DNA of 64,000 nt from Micromonospora sp. CP22 (GCF_009712475.1 NZ_VCJO01000002.1:186001-250000), one strand, 5' to 3'. Shown: positions 10,068 through 18,828, numbered from the stretch's first letter. Notes: generated from the letters alone by a model not told the origin. Made by a program: numbers and translations.

Positions 10068-10748
10068 TCAGCGCAGGATCTCGACGGTGTTCTTGCGCAC
10101 CAGGTTCTTGCCCGGCTCCCGGATCTGCTCCATCGCCGCCGAGTTCAGCAGCACGCAACTGCCCGACGGACCGGTGATGGTGACCGTGGTCGACTTGTTG
10201 TTGTCCAGGTTGGTCACCCGCAGCCGGGTACCGACCGGGAAGCGGTCGCTCGTCGCAGCCGGTCCGGCGGCCTCGTCGAAGAAGGTGATCGCCCCCTGGC
10301 AGGCCGATCCGGTGACCGGGCGGGCCGCCGGCGGTGAGGCCGAACCCGGACGGTCGCCGACCTTCCCCGGCTGTGGCGCGTCCGGCTGCACGGCGACCTC
10401 ACCGATCCGCTCGACCACGTTGCGCCGGATCACGTTCTTGCCGGGCTCGCGGACGAGGTCCATGGCAGCGGCGTTGAGCAGCACGCAGCTGCCCGAGGGC
10501 CCGACCACTGTCAGCTCCGCCGACCTGTCGTTGTCGAGGTTCGTCACCCGCAGCCGGGTACCGACCGGGAACTGGTTGCTGGTGGCGGCCGGTGCGCCAC
10601 TCTCGGCCGAGAATGTGATCGATCCCGAGCAGACGCTCGACCGGGTCGGTGCGCTGTCAGCGAATCCGAGTCCGGTGCCTACCGCCAGCGTCGCCGCGGC
10701 GACCACCGCCACCCCCGCCGCCAGCATGTGCTTCCGCTCCAGCTTCAC
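10068..10748 (-). CDS. Secreted protein with two tandem double-psi beta-barrel (RlpA-like) repeats
   Basis: 226 residues. Signal peptide at residues 1-31 (basic MKLERKH, hydrophobic core, LGFADSA). Two copies of the same module follow, at about 38-115 and 148-226. Each has a cysteine near its start, then FPVGTRLRVTNLDN, a Ser-Gly-Ser-Cys-Val-Leu-Leu-Asn stretch and REPGKN near its end. The core PVGTRLRVTNLDN plus the following turn is the double-psi beta-barrel signature of RlpA, expansin-like and resuscitation-type cell-wall proteins. The conserved cysteine pair in each copy could form a disulfide. The RlpA catalytic-region residues are not obviously complete, so it may bind peptidoglycan rather than cut it. 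It lies 106 nt downstream of vanX on the same strand. Confidence 0.78.
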   Translation of the reverse strand: MKLERKHMLAAGVAVVAAATLAVGTGLGFADSAPTRSSVCSGSITFSAESGAPAATSNQFPVGTRLRVTNLDNDRSAELTVVGPSGSCVLLNAAAMDLVREPGKNVIRRNVVERIGEVAVQPDAPQPGKVGDRPGSASPPAARPVTGSACQGAITFFDEAAGPAATSDRFPVGTRLRVTNLDNNKSTTVTITGPSGSCVLLNSAAMEQIREPGKNLVRKNTVEILR

Positions 10749-10854
10749 CTGTTCCTCCAGTCCTCACACCATGTGTTCGAGGGCTGGTACGGCCGGGAGG
10801 CGGCTTCCAGTTCAGCGACGTGACACTTATCGAAACACGTTTCGACAGCACCGG

Positions 10855-11490
10855 TCATACCGGTCCGTAACGGGTGCTCGGCGCACCCGTCAACAACGCC
10901 CAGTAGCGGTCGCCGTACGACCAGTGCCACCACTCGGTCGGGTAGTTCACCAGGCCGGCTCCGCGCAGCGCACCCGCCATGATCTGCCGGTGCCGACGGG
11001 CGTCAGCCCCGATCGACGACGCCGCGGTGAAACAAGCGCCGCCACTCGCCTCCGGGGTGGCATCCACCTCGGTGCCCATGTCCAGTTCGACGCCGTCGGC
11101 GGTGCACAGGGTCAGGTCCACCGCGCCACCGGTGCTGTGCGGTGCGACCTCCACCGGCGAGACGAACTTGGTGGTCTCCCGGTGCAGCCGCTCCGGCGAC
11201 CAGTCCGGGTGGAGTCGCCGCAGCTCCTCCTGGTAGCCGGTGAAGATGGCCAGCTGCGCCTGGTAGGGCCGATAACCCTCGATGATCAGTAGACGCAACC
11301 CGTCGGGCAACGCGCGCTGCGCGGTGAGGAGACGGTCCACCACCGGTCGGCGCAGCCGGGCGTACGCGCCGATCGGGTCGGCGGCCCGCTCGTCCAGCCG
11401 CAACTCGGGGACCTCACGCAGGTCGACCAGCGGCTCACCGTCGTCGGCACCGGGCACCGCCGCGACCCGGGGATCGCAGAGGAGGATCAC
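10855..11490 (-). CDS. vanX: D-alanyl-D-alanine dipeptidase, VanX type
   Basis: 211 residues, no signal peptide, so cytoplasmic. Hydrolyses free D-Ala-D-Ala. The VanX/M15D zinc site is intact: His118 and Asp125 in PHSTGGAVDL, and Glu186 with His189 in PTEWWHW. The transition-state Arg is Arg74 in EGYRPYQ. GTG at 11490 overlaps the ddl stop (GTGA), so translation is coupled to ddl; GAGG lies upstream inside ddl. VanX is known from glycopeptide-resistance operons, but related dipeptidases also recycle cell-wall dipeptide. No VanH-type lactate dehydrogenase is next to it. Confidence 0.92.
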   Translation of the reverse strand: MILLCDPRVAAVPGADDGEPLVDLREVPELRLDERAADPIGAYARLRRPVVDRLLTAQRALPDGLRLLIIEGYRPYQAQLAIFTGYQEELRRLHPDWSPERLHRETTKFVSPVEVAPHSTGGAVDLTLCTADGVELDMGTEVDATPEASGGACFTAASSIGADARRHRQIMAGALRGAGLVNYPTEWWHWSYGDRYWALLTGAPSTRYGPV

Positions 11491-12611
11491 CGTCGGCCTC
11501 CCCGGCTCGGCCGCTCCGCGTGCCGGGCGAAGGCCAGCGCGACCAGGCGGTCCAGGATCTTCCGGTAGTCGAGACCGGACGCCGCCCACACCTTCGGGTA
11601 CATCGAGTGCGCGGTGAACCCCGGCATGGTGTTCAACTCGTTGACGTACAGCTCGGCGGCGTCCTCGTCGTAGAGGAAGTCGACCCGGGCCAGGCCCCAG
11701 CCGCCGATCGCGGCGAACGCCCGTACCGACAGCTCCCGGATCCGCTCGGTCACCTCGGGCGACAGGGCAGCCGGGACCACCATCGGGTCGGTCTCGCCAA
11801 AGTACTTCTGGCGGTAGTCGAACCAGCCGCCGCTGACCCGCACCTCGCCGACCGCCGACGCCTCCGGACGGGTACCGCCGAGCACCCCGCACTCCAGTTC
11901 GCGGCCGTCGACCCCCTGCTCCACCACGACCACCGTGTCGTGTCGCAGCGCCTCCTCGATCGCCGCCGCCAGGTCGTCCCCCTCGGCCACCCGGGAGATG
12001 CCGATCGAGGAACCCATCCGGGCCGGCTTGACGAACAGCGGCCTGCGCAGCCCCAACACCAGCTTCTCCGGCTCCGACGTGGTCCGGTAGGTGGTCGCGT
12101 CGAAGGAGACGTGCGGCGTGATCGGCACCCCCTCGGCCCGCAGGGCACGCTTCATCGCCACCTTGTCCATCCCGACGGCGGAGGCGAGGATGCCGCACCC
12201 GACGTACGGCACGCCCAGGGATTCGAGCAGCCCCTGCACCACCCCGTCCTCACCGAACGGGCCGTGCAACGCCGGGAAGACCACGTCCAGTTCGGCGTGC
12301 ACCAGGCCCGAATCGTCCATCGCGGTCACCACCGCCGTACCGGCACGTGGCCCGGCCCGCAGTTCCACCGCTGGACCGATCACCGTCAGCCGGTCGTCTA
12401 TGGCCCGCTCGCCGACCGAACCGCCGAGGAACCCGGACAGCGCCGCGTCCGGCACGAGCCGCAGCCCACCGTCGTGAGTGACCCCGATGGCGACGACGCG
12501 GTACTCGCCGCCGGCCAGCGCTCGGGCCACGCCGAGCGCCGACGCGCAGGAGACGTCGTGCTCCGCCGACGGGCCGCCGAACAGGATTCCGATCCGTACT
12601 GGTGCACTCAT
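11487..12611 (-). CDS. ddl: D-alanine--D-alanine ligase
   Basis: 374 residues from ATG 12611. ATP-grasp ligase making the D-Ala-D-Ala of peptidoglycan precursors. Seen: N-terminal LFGGPSAEHDVS (10-21), HGPFGEDG (116-123), ATP-binding FVKPARMGSSIGIS (193-206), the omega loop FDYRQKY (264-270) and the Mg site VNELNTMPGF (323-332). The Tyr270 position is the residue that, from studied ligases, favours D-Ala-D-Ala over D-Ala-D-Lac products. An in-frame GTG at 12674 would add 21 residues, overlap the upstream gene as GTGA and has an AGAGGTGG site. The shorter start fits family length better; both remain possible. Confidence 0.93.
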   Translation of the reverse strand: MSAPVRIGILFGGPSAEHDVSCASALGVARALAGGEYRVVAIGVTHDGGLRLVPDAALSGFLGGSVGERAIDDRLTVIGPAVELRAGPRAGTAVVTAMDDSGLVHAELDVVFPALHGPFGEDGVVQGLLESLGVPYVGCGILASAVGMDKVAMKRALRAEGVPITPHVSFDATTYRTTSEPEKLVLGLRRPLFVKPARMGSSIGISRVAEGDDLAAAIEEALRHDTVVVVEQGVDGRELECGVLGGTRPEASAVGEVRVSGGWFDYRQKYFGETDPMVVPAALSPEVTERIRELSVRAFAAIGGWGLARVDFLYDEDAAELYVNELNTMPGFTAHSMYPKVWAASGLDYRKILDRLVALAFARHAERPSRGGRR

Positions 12612-12670
12612 GCCCTCGCCTCGCTCTACTCGCCCACGGCCCAGACCCGACGTCTTGCTGATCAACTCGT

Positions 12671-13813
12671 TCACGCCACTGCCACCTCTGCCGCACGTCG
12701 GGCGGTAGCCGCCAACCGGGCGACCAGTTCCGCCTCCACGTTTCCGCCGGTCAGCACCACGCCGACCGTGCGCCGCCGACGCCGACCGGCAGCCAGCGCC
12801 GGTGCCCCTTCATCCACGCCGACCGGCCGCTTCCCCCCGGCTGGGCCGCTCGGCCGCAGCGGCTCATCCGGGCCGTTTGGCCGCAGCCCCCCATCCGGGC
12901 CGCTCGGCCACAGCGCCCCGGCGGCGGCGAGCCGTAGGGCTCCGGCCAATCCCGCCGCCCCGGACGGTTCGGCCAGCACCTTCAGTTCCAGCAGGAGCAA
13001 CCGGAACGCCTCGGCGATCTCGTCGTCGTCCACCCGCACCACGCCACGCAGCCGGTTGCGCAGGACGGCGAAGGGCAGCTCGCCCACACAGGACGGACGC
13101 AGTCCGTCGGCGATCGTCTGCCCCGGGATGACCGGGACCGGTCGGCCGGCGGCCAGGCTGCGAGCCAGCGAGTCGCAGCCGTGCGGCTCCACGCCGTACA
13201 CCTCGATCTGCCGACCTGTCGCGGCCAGGCAGGCACCCGCCGCGCCACCGCCGCCACCGACCGGCAGCACGAGGGCGTCCAACGGGGTACCGGCCCGCTC
13301 GGCCTCCTCGATGAGTTCGAGGCTGGCGCTGCCCTGTCCCGCGATGACGTCCGGATGGTCGTACGCGTCGACGATCGGGTGACCGGTCTCGTCGCTCACC
13401 CGGCGCGCCACGGCCAACCGCTCCTCGACCGTCGTACCGGCGAGGACCACCCGGGCGCCCGCCGCGCGTGCCCTGGCCACCTTCGTCGATGCCGCGTCGA
13501 CCGGAAGTACCACCGTGGCGGCCAGCTCGAACCGCCGCGCCGCAAGCGCCACCGCCACCGCGTGGTTGCCGGTGCTCTGGGCGACCACCCCGGCGTGCCC
13601 GGCCGCTGCCAGCCGGCCCACCGCGAACAGCCCGCCACGCATCTTGTAGGAACCACCGGCCTGGAGGTTCTCCGCCTTCAGCAACACCCGGGCGCCGGCC
13701 AGCCGGTCGATGGCGGGTGCGCGCAACACCGGGGTACGCAGTACCCGCCCGGCCAGCCACCGGGCCGCCTCCGGCACGTCCGGAGCGGCTCCGGACGGAT
13801 CGGTGTGGGACAT
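12671..13813 (-). CDS. PLP-dependent threonine/serine dehydratase or racemase family enzyme
   Basis: 380 residues, fold-type II PLP enzyme. Schiff-base Lys57 lies in GGSYKMRGG; NHAVAVALAA follows at the usual spacing and the phosphate loop PVGGGGGAAGA is near residues 187-197. Length without an ACT domain fits catabolic threonine dehydratases and serine racemases. A second, ACT-containing threonine dehydratase (ilvA) sits at 54-55 kb, so this one is probably not the isoleucine enzyme. Residues about 297-330 are a low-complexity insertion of 9-residue repeats ending in a basic KRP/GRRRRR region. It is directly upstream of ddl on the same strand, which hints at D-serine, L-serine or threonine metabolism near cell-wall synthesis. 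Confidence 0.83.
   Translation of the reverse strand: MSHTDPSGAAPDVPEAARWLAGRVLRTPVLRAPAIDRLAGARVLLKAENLQAGGSYKMRGGLFAVGRLAAAGHAGVVAQSTGNHAVAVALAARRFELAATVVLPVDAASTKVARARAAGARVVLAGTTVEERLAVARRVSDETGHPIVDAYDHPDVIAGQGSASLELIEEAERAGTPLDALVLPVGGGGGAAGACLAATGRQIEVYGVEPHGCDSLARSLAAGRPVPVIPGQTIADGLRPSCVGELPFAVLRNRLRGVVRVDDDEIAEAFRLLLLELKVLAEPSGAAGLAGALRLAAAGALWPSGPDGGLRPNGPDEPLRPSGPAGGKRPVGVDEGAPALAAGRRRRRTVGVVLTGGNVEAELVARLAATARRAAEVAVA
12843..12917. repeat. 27-bp tandem repeat inside the PLP enzyme gene
   Basis: Two full and one 21-bp partial unit start at 12843, 12870 and 12897, each beginning GGGCCG(C/T)T(C/T)GGCC. Because 27 is a multiple of three the array encodes 9-residue repeats (Leu-Arg/Trp-Pro-Ser/Asn-Gly-Pro-x-x-x) and keeps the frame. 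It looks like an expandable minisatellite. Confidence 0.8.
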
Positions 13814-14081
13814 CTGCTCTCCTTGAAAGTCGATCGTCGAAGGCCCGTCGGCGCTGCGGCGTCGGGCAGGCTCGACGGGAGTGGTCGGGATGGTTGGTCG
13901 CGGGCGGAAGCGCGCCGGCCGGGCAGGTCGAGCCGGGCAGTACCGTCCAGCCCGGCGATCAGTCGATCTGCTGGTGGTCCTTGACGATCACGTGCCAGAG
14001 CAGGACCAGCAGGATGCAGCCGCCCTTGGACGTGCGGCCCCGTGGGCGGTGGTGCGCTGTGTTACCGGCCGGGCGGCCGGG

Positions 14082-15140
14082 TCAGGTCGTGGTGGGTAGT
14101 TCGACATCCACCCGCAGCCCGCCGTACTCGGCCGGACGGGCGGAGATCAGGCCGTCGTGCGCCTGGGTGATCGAGCGGGCGATGGCCAGGCCGAGGCCGG
14201 CACCGCCGCTGTGGTTCGTACGGTCCCGGGCCAGGCGGCGGAACGGCTCGAAGAGCCCGGACACCGCCTCAGCGGGCACCACCTGGCCAGTGTTGACCAC
14301 GGTGAGGGCCGGACTGCGGCCGACCGTGACGGTGATGGTGCCGCCCGGCCGGTTGTACTTGATCGCGTTTTCGACGAGGTTCGTCACCAGGCGTTCCAGC
14401 AGTACCCGCTCGCCCAGCACCGTGCGGGGTTCCAGATGGCTCTGCACCGTCACCCCGGCCTCGGTGATCCGGTCCTGGTAGGCGGCCAGCACCCCGGCAA
14501 CGACCTGGTCGAGCCGCTGCGCGGTACGTGAGCGCAGCCCCTGGTCGCTCTCGCTGAGCGCGAGCAGCCCCTCGATGAGCCGCTCGTTGCGTTCGTTGGT
14601 CTCCAGCAGTTGCCCGGTCAGCAGCTCCAACTGTTCCCCGGTGAGCGCCCGGGACATACCGACCTCGATCAGCGTCCGCTGCACCGCCAACGGCGTACGC
14701 AGCTCGTGGGAGGCGTTCGCGGCGAACCGCCGTTGCCCCTCGTAGCCTGCCGCGATGCGCTCCATCATCTCGTCGATGGCGCGCGCCAGCCGGGCCAGCT
14801 CGTCGTCGCCACGCGGGCAGAGCCGGTGACCAAGGTTCTGCGGCCCGACCTGGGCGATCGGCCCGGCCAGGTCCCGCACCGGACGCAGACACCACCGTGC
14901 CGTGGCCCAGATCGCGGCGACCAACACCACGAGGACGGCCAACCTGGTGAGCGGAAAGGCCAGCGTGCTGAGTTCCCGTGCCGGTTGGCACACCAGACTC
15001 ATCCCGGGCAGCCCGGAGCGACAGAACCCCTCGGCCCCCATCCACACCCCACCGAGCACCGACTTCGTCAGGCCGGGCAGGGCGTACCCGACGAGCAGGG
15101 CGACCACGCCGACCAGCACGACGCGCCAGCGCGGACTCAC
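14082..15140 (-). CDS. Sensor histidine kinase
   Basis: 352 residues. Two membrane segments (about 5-27 and 57-82) flank a short extracytoplasmic loop with two cysteines, Cys40 and Cys51, that could form a disulfide. A HAMP-like segment follows (LRPVRDLAGPIAQVG). The phospho-acceptor is His145 in NASHELRTPL. The ATPase domain has LVENAIKYN (N box), TVVNTG, FEPFRR and GGAGLGLAIARSI. It phosphorylates the regulator encoded just upstream; ATGA overlap with that gene. A small extracellular loop usually means membrane or envelope sensing rather than a large ligand. The stop codon is followed by a short hydrophobic in-frame extension without a start, discussed under rejected items. Confidence 0.93.
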   Translation of the reverse strand: MSPRWRVVLVGVVALLVGYALPGLTKSVLGGVWMGAEGFCRSGLPGMSLVCQPARELSTLAFPLTRLAVLVVLVAAIWATARWCLRPVRDLAGPIAQVGPQNLGHRLCPRGDDELARLARAIDEMMERIAAGYEGQRRFAANASHELRTPLAVQRTLIEVGMSRALTGEQLELLTGQLLETNERNERLIEGLLALSESDQGLRSRTAQRLDQVVAGVLAAYQDRITEAGVTVQSHLEPRTVLGERVLLERLVTNLVENAIKYNRPGGTITVTVGRSPALTVVNTGQVVPAEAVSGLFEPFRRLARDRTNHSGGAGLGLAIARSITQAHDGLISARPAEYGGLRVDVELPTTT

Positions 15141-15823
15141 TCGGCACCGCCGATGCGGTACCCGGCCCGGGGAACGGTGTGGATGATCTGGGGCGAGCCC
15201 AGCTTCTTACGCAGCGTCATCACGGTCACCCGAACCACGTTGGTGAACGGGTCGGCGAACTCGTCCCACGCCTGTTCGAGGAGATCCTCGGCGCTGACCA
15301 CCCGGCCCTCAGCGCGGAGCAGCACGTGCAGCACCGCGAACTCCTTCGGGCTCAGGCTGACCGGGCGGTCACCCCGGGTGACCGTGTGCCGGGCCACGTC
15401 CAACCGGACGCCGTACGCCTCCAGCACCGGCGGAAGGGCCGGCGCGGAGCGGCGGCCCAACGCCTGTACCCGGGCCACCAGTTCGGCGAAGGCGAACGGC
15501 TTGGTCAGGTAGTCGTCGGCACCGAGTCCCAGGCCCTCCACCCGGTCCCGGATCCCGGCGGCGGCGGTGAGCAACAGCACTCGGGTGCCGGAACCGGACG
15601 CGGTCAGGGTGCGACACACCTCGTCGCCGGTATGTCCCGGCATGTCCCGGTCCAGCACCGCGACGTCGTACCGGTTGACCCCGACCCGGTCCAACGCTCC
15701 GTAACCGTCGTAGCAGACGTCCACCGCCATCGAGAGGCGACGCAGCCCCTCGGCGACGGTGTCCGCCAACAACCGCTCGTCGTCCGCCACCAGCACCCGC
15801 ACGCTTCCGCTCCCCGTGGTCAT
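15137..15823 (-). CDS. OmpR-family response regulator
   Basis: 228 residues. Receiver domain 1-125 with acidic pocket VADDERLL (Asp14, Asp15), phospho-acceptor Asp58 in VLDRDMPG, Thr in LLLTAAAG and Lys in YLTKPFAF. Winged-helix DNA-binding domain from about 130 with LSPKEFAVLHVLL and VMTLRKKLGSPQIIHTVPRAGYRI. Partner of the histidine kinase, overlapping it by 4 nt. The targets are unknown; the nearest candidates are the same-strand PLP lyase, ddl, vanX and double-psi barrel genes that begin 268 nt beyond the kinase. Confidence 0.94.
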   Translation of the reverse strand: MTTGSGSVRVLVADDERLLADTVAEGLRRLSMAVDVCYDGYGALDRVGVNRYDVAVLDRDMPGHTGDEVCRTLTASGSGTRVLLLTAAAGIRDRVEGLGLGADDYLTKPFAFAELVARVQALGRRSAPALPPVLEAYGVRLDVARHTVTRGDRPVSLSPKEFAVLHVLLRAEGRVVSAEDLLEQAWDEFADPFTNVVRVTVMTLRKKLGSPQIIHTVPRAGYRIGGAE

Positions 15824-16008
15824 CGCTGTCGGGCATACGTTCCCAGGCGGGAGTTAAGGATTCCGTAAGTGCCCGCCGCAGCAATACTCCACGTAACCAC
15901 CCCAGCCGCCCACCACGGCCCGACGAGGCGGGCGAGATGGGCGGCTGAGGTGGTGGAGGTCAGGTGGGAGATCGACCCGCCAGGGCCCGCCGACCGGCGG
16001 GGGCGGGG

Positions 16009-16836
16009 TCAGTCGTCGCAGCCCCAGCCGTCGTTGTCGCGGTCGAGGTCGTAGATGTCCTCCCCGATGACCTTGACCGGACCGGTCACGTACGCGGGGC
16101 CGTTACCGCTGCCACCGGCACAGTCGACGTCACTGGCGATCGGCACACAGGGGCTGTAGTTCGGATCGCACTGGGCGGCCGCCTTGGTGCCCTCGGCCAC
16201 GACCTCGGTCACCGCCTTCTTCGCCACGACCGAGCTGACCAGCTTCTTGCTGGTCTGCACCCCGTCCACCACCGTCACCCGGTAGGTCAGGGTGCGTACG
16301 CCGTCCACGCCCCGGGTGCGGACGACCCGCTTCCCCTTCGCCAACGACGGGTCCTGCACCGTGCGGGTGCCGTGCCGGATCACCTTCTTCTCCACCACGT
16401 CACGGGTCTGCACGACGGGGGTAGGGGCGACGGTCGGGCTCGTGGTGACGCCGCCCGGCACGGCCGACTCGGCCACCGCGTCGTCCGCCGACGGCACCGG
16501 CGTGGACGCGCCGCCCGCCGCCGGTTCACCGGAGGTGGCAGGCGGGGTGGCGGGCAACGGCTCAGCATCGTCCGACGCGGGTGCCGCTGGCGCGGGTACG
16601 GCGGTGGCGACGATGACCGGGGCCGCCTCCTCGTCGGCGACGGTGCCGGTACGCACCGGTTCCGGATCACCCACCAACGCGCCCACGACGGTGCTGCCGC
16701 CACAGCAGAGCAGCACGAACGACATGAGAACTCCGCCCAGGATCACCGTGACCCGGTGGCCGGGGCTGAGCCGGCTGAACCAGTTCGACGGCGGAACAGG
16801 CTGCGGCGGACCGGGAAAGGTCATCGGAGTAGTCAC
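16009..16836 (-). CDS. Membrane-anchored G5 and Excalibur domain protein
   Basis: 275 residues. Cytoplasmic Pro-rich start, one membrane segment at about 28-56 (VTVILGGVLMSFVLLCCGG), then an Ala/Pro/Thr linker to about residue 140. A G5 domain follows (VVEKKVIRHGTRTVQDPSLA to about 210), an extracellular adhesion or cell-wall module. The C-terminus is an Excalibur calcium-binding domain: CDPNYSPCVPIASDVDC and DLDRDNDGWGCDD with four cysteines and an EF-hand-like DxDxDG. It probably binds the cell wall outside the membrane in a calcium-dependent way; the partner is unknown. Transcribed alone; upstream is potC on the same strand, 190 nt away. Confidence 0.85.
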   Translation of the reverse strand: MTTPMTFPGPPQPVPPSNWFSRLSPGHRVTVILGGVLMSFVLLCCGGSTVVGALVGDPEPVRTGTVADEEAAPVIVATAVPAPAAPASDDAEPLPATPPATSGEPAAGGASTPVPSADDAVAESAVPGGVTTSPTVAPTPVVQTRDVVEKKVIRHGTRTVQDPSLAKGKRVVRTRGVDGVRTLTYRVTVVDGVQTSKKLVSSVVAKKAVTEVVAEGTKAAAQCDPNYSPCVPIASDVDCAGGSGNGPAYVTGPVKVIGEDIYDLDRDNDGWGCDD

Positions 16837-17026
16837 ATCAGTGAGTCTCGTCAGCGATACTCCCGGCGCTATCCCCTGCTGCGGCGACTACCTACACCGA
16901 ACGCGTTCGTCAGGTGACCGTCAGGGCCGCAACACGACTCCGATCGTCACACCGATGACACGACCGGGCTGCTGACCGTCATCGACCCCGCCACCGCCGC
17001 TTGGGCGAAAGGACGATGTGGACGAC

Positions 17027-17845
17027 TCAGGGACGCGGGCCGGGCTCCGCTGCCCGGCGGCTTCGCCGTCCACCCACCGACGTGGCGAACACCAGCAACA
17101 ACGCGGTCAGGAACATGGCCGTGCCGACCACGTTGACCTGCGGGGGGATGCCCCGCTGGGCGGCACCCCAGACGTACATCGGGAACGTGACGGTGGTACC
17201 CGAGTTGAAGTTCGTGATGATGAAGTCGTCGAAGCTGAGCGAGAACGCCAGCAGGGCGGCGGCAACGATGCCGGGTGACACCAGCGGCAGCGTGATCCGC
17301 CGGAACGTCTGCCACTCGCTGGCGTACAGATCCATCGCGGCCTCCTCCAGCCGCCTGTCCATGCCGGTCAGCCGCGCCTTGACGGTCACCACCACGAACG
17401 ACAGACAGAACATGACGTGGGCGACGACGATCGTCCAGAAGCCGAGCGGCACCCCACCGGCGACGAAGAGGGCGAGCAGCGAGGTACCCATCGCCAGTTC
17501 CGGCGTCGCCATCGGCAGGAAGACCAGCACATTGAGCCCGGACCTGCCACGGAACCGGTGCCGGGCCAGGGCGAACGCCACCAGCGTGCCGAGCGCGGTC
17601 GCCGCCACGGTGGCGAGGAACCCGATCTGCACGCTGCGCAGCACCGCGTCGCACATGTCGGAGGTCGCGCACGGGTTACGCCAGTTGTCCAGGGTGAACT
17701 CGTTGAAGTCGTACGACAGCCGGCTGGACGGGCGGTTGAACGACAACGCGGCGACCACGACGATCGGCAGGAGCAGGTAGCCGAGCACCAGCAGGGCCAC
17801 CCCCATCACCCAGTGTTCGGTGCACCAGCGAAAGACCCGACTCAC
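17027..17845 (-). CDS. potC: Spermidine/putrescine ABC transporter permease (PotC-like)
   Basis: 272 residues, about six membrane segments. The ATPase-docking EAA loop is LEEAAMDLYASEWQTFRRI, near residues 165-183. The Asp-Asp in FSLSFDDFIITNF (about 202-214) is typical of the PotC/PotI class. GTG start. Last gene of potD-potA-potB-potC. One of the two channel subunits for import of polyamines or a related small cation; the real substrate is not fixed by sequence. Confidence 0.9.
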   Translation of the reverse strand: MSRVFRWCTEHWVMGVALLVLGYLLLPIVVVAALSFNRPSSRLSYDFNEFTLDNWRNPCATSDMCDAVLRSVQIGFLATVAATALGTLVAFALARHRFRGRSGLNVLVFLPMATPELAMGTSLLALFVAGGVPLGFWTIVVAHVMFCLSFVVVTVKARLTGMDRRLEEAAMDLYASEWQTFRRITLPLVSPGIVAAALLAFSLSFDDFIITNFNSGTTVTFPMYVWGAAQRGIPPQVNVVGTAMFLTALLLVFATSVGGRRSRRAAEPGPRP

Positions 17846-17900
17846 CGGGTCTGCCTTCCGTTCGCGACTGCGGGGCCCCGCTCCGCCGCACTCCCCGCGC

Positions 17901-18806
17901 TCACAGCAAATCCTCGGGGCTGGCGCGGCGCAGGTAGCCGAAGACCAGCGCGAGGATCGCCGACATCAGCAGGAAGGACAGCGCCGCGCCCTGCGGGTAG
18001 TCGAGCCGGATCAGGAACGCCGAGTCGATGACGTTGCCGATCATGTACTCGTTCGGGGTGCCGAGCAGTTCGGCGTTGATGTAGTCACCGGTCGCCGGGA
18101 TGAGGAACAGCAGGGTGCCGGCGACCAGGCCGGGCATCGACAGCGGCAGGGTGACCCGGCGAAACGTCGCCAGCGGGCTCGCGTACAGGTCGCTGGCGGC
18201 CTCCAGCAGCCGGGGATCCAGCCGCTCCAGGCTCGCGTACAGCGGCAGCACCAGGAACGGCAGGAAGTTGTACGTCAGGCCGAGCACCACCGCGATCGGG
18301 GTGGCCAGCAGCCGACCGTCGGGGCCGAGCAGGTGCACGTCGCGCAGCAGCCCGACCAGCGCGCCGTTGTCCGACAGGATCGTCTTCCAGGCCAGCGTAC
18401 GCACCAGGAAGCTGGTGAACATCGGCGCGATCACGCAGACCAGCAGCAGGTTCTTCCACCGGCCGGCCTTGCGCGCGATCGCGTACGCCAGCGGATAGCC
18501 CATCACCAGCGCCACCGCCAGCGCCATGCCGGCGTACCGGAAGGACCGCCCGAACTGCGGCCAGTACACCCGCAACGCCGCCGGATAGTTGCCGAACGCC
18601 CAAGCCGGTGCGTACCCGGTGGAAATCGAGCCGGTGGGGTCGTAGAGGCTGGCGGCGGCGAGTTGCCCCACCGGCATGGCGAAGAACAGCACCAGCCAGG
18701 CCGCGCCCGGCAGCACCAGCAGGTACGGCAGCAGCCGACGACGCCCCCACCGGGCCCTCGGCGACGAGCGCTCGGTGCCGGAGGGCAGTTGGGTCAACGC
18801 GGTCAC
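17901..18806 (-). CDS. potB: Spermidine/putrescine ABC transporter permease (PotB-like)
   Basis: 301 residues, six predicted membrane segments starting at about residue 25 (LLPYLLVLPGAAWLVLFFAM). The EAA loop LLEAASDLYASPLATFRRV is near 205-223, followed by GDYINAELLG typical of PotB. GTG 18806 is the first start after the potA stop, 22 nt away, with a weak AGGCGG site; the frame is open further upstream but overlaps potA. It pairs with PotC to form the channel. Confidence 0.9.
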   Translation of the reverse strand: MTALTQLPSGTERSSPRARWGRRRLLPYLLVLPGAAWLVLFFAMPVGQLAAASLYDPTGSISTGYAPAWAFGNYPAALRVYWPQFGRSFRYAGMALAVALVMGYPLAYAIARKAGRWKNLLLVCVIAPMFTSFLVRTLAWKTILSDNGALVGLLRDVHLLGPDGRLLATPIAVVLGLTYNFLPFLVLPLYASLERLDPRLLEAASDLYASPLATFRRVTLPLSMPGLVAGTLLFLIPATGDYINAELLGTPNEYMIGNVIDSAFLIRLDYPQGAALSFLLMSAILALVFGYLRRASPEDLL

Positions 18807-18828
18807 GCGGTGAACCCGCCTGGTCGAC

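Noticed and set aside
13959..14084. An in-frame extension after the histidine kinase stop that encodes a hydrophobic helix (GGCILLVLLWHVIVKDHQQ)
   Set aside because: It has no ATG/GTG/TTG before the helix, so it would need stop-codon readthrough or an unusual start. Possible but unsupported.
10855..15823. A classical vancomycin-resistance (vanHAX) cluster
   Set aside because: No VanH-type dehydrogenase; Ddl has the Tyr of D-Ala-D-Ala ligases; the kinase and regulator are generic. VanX alone is not enough.
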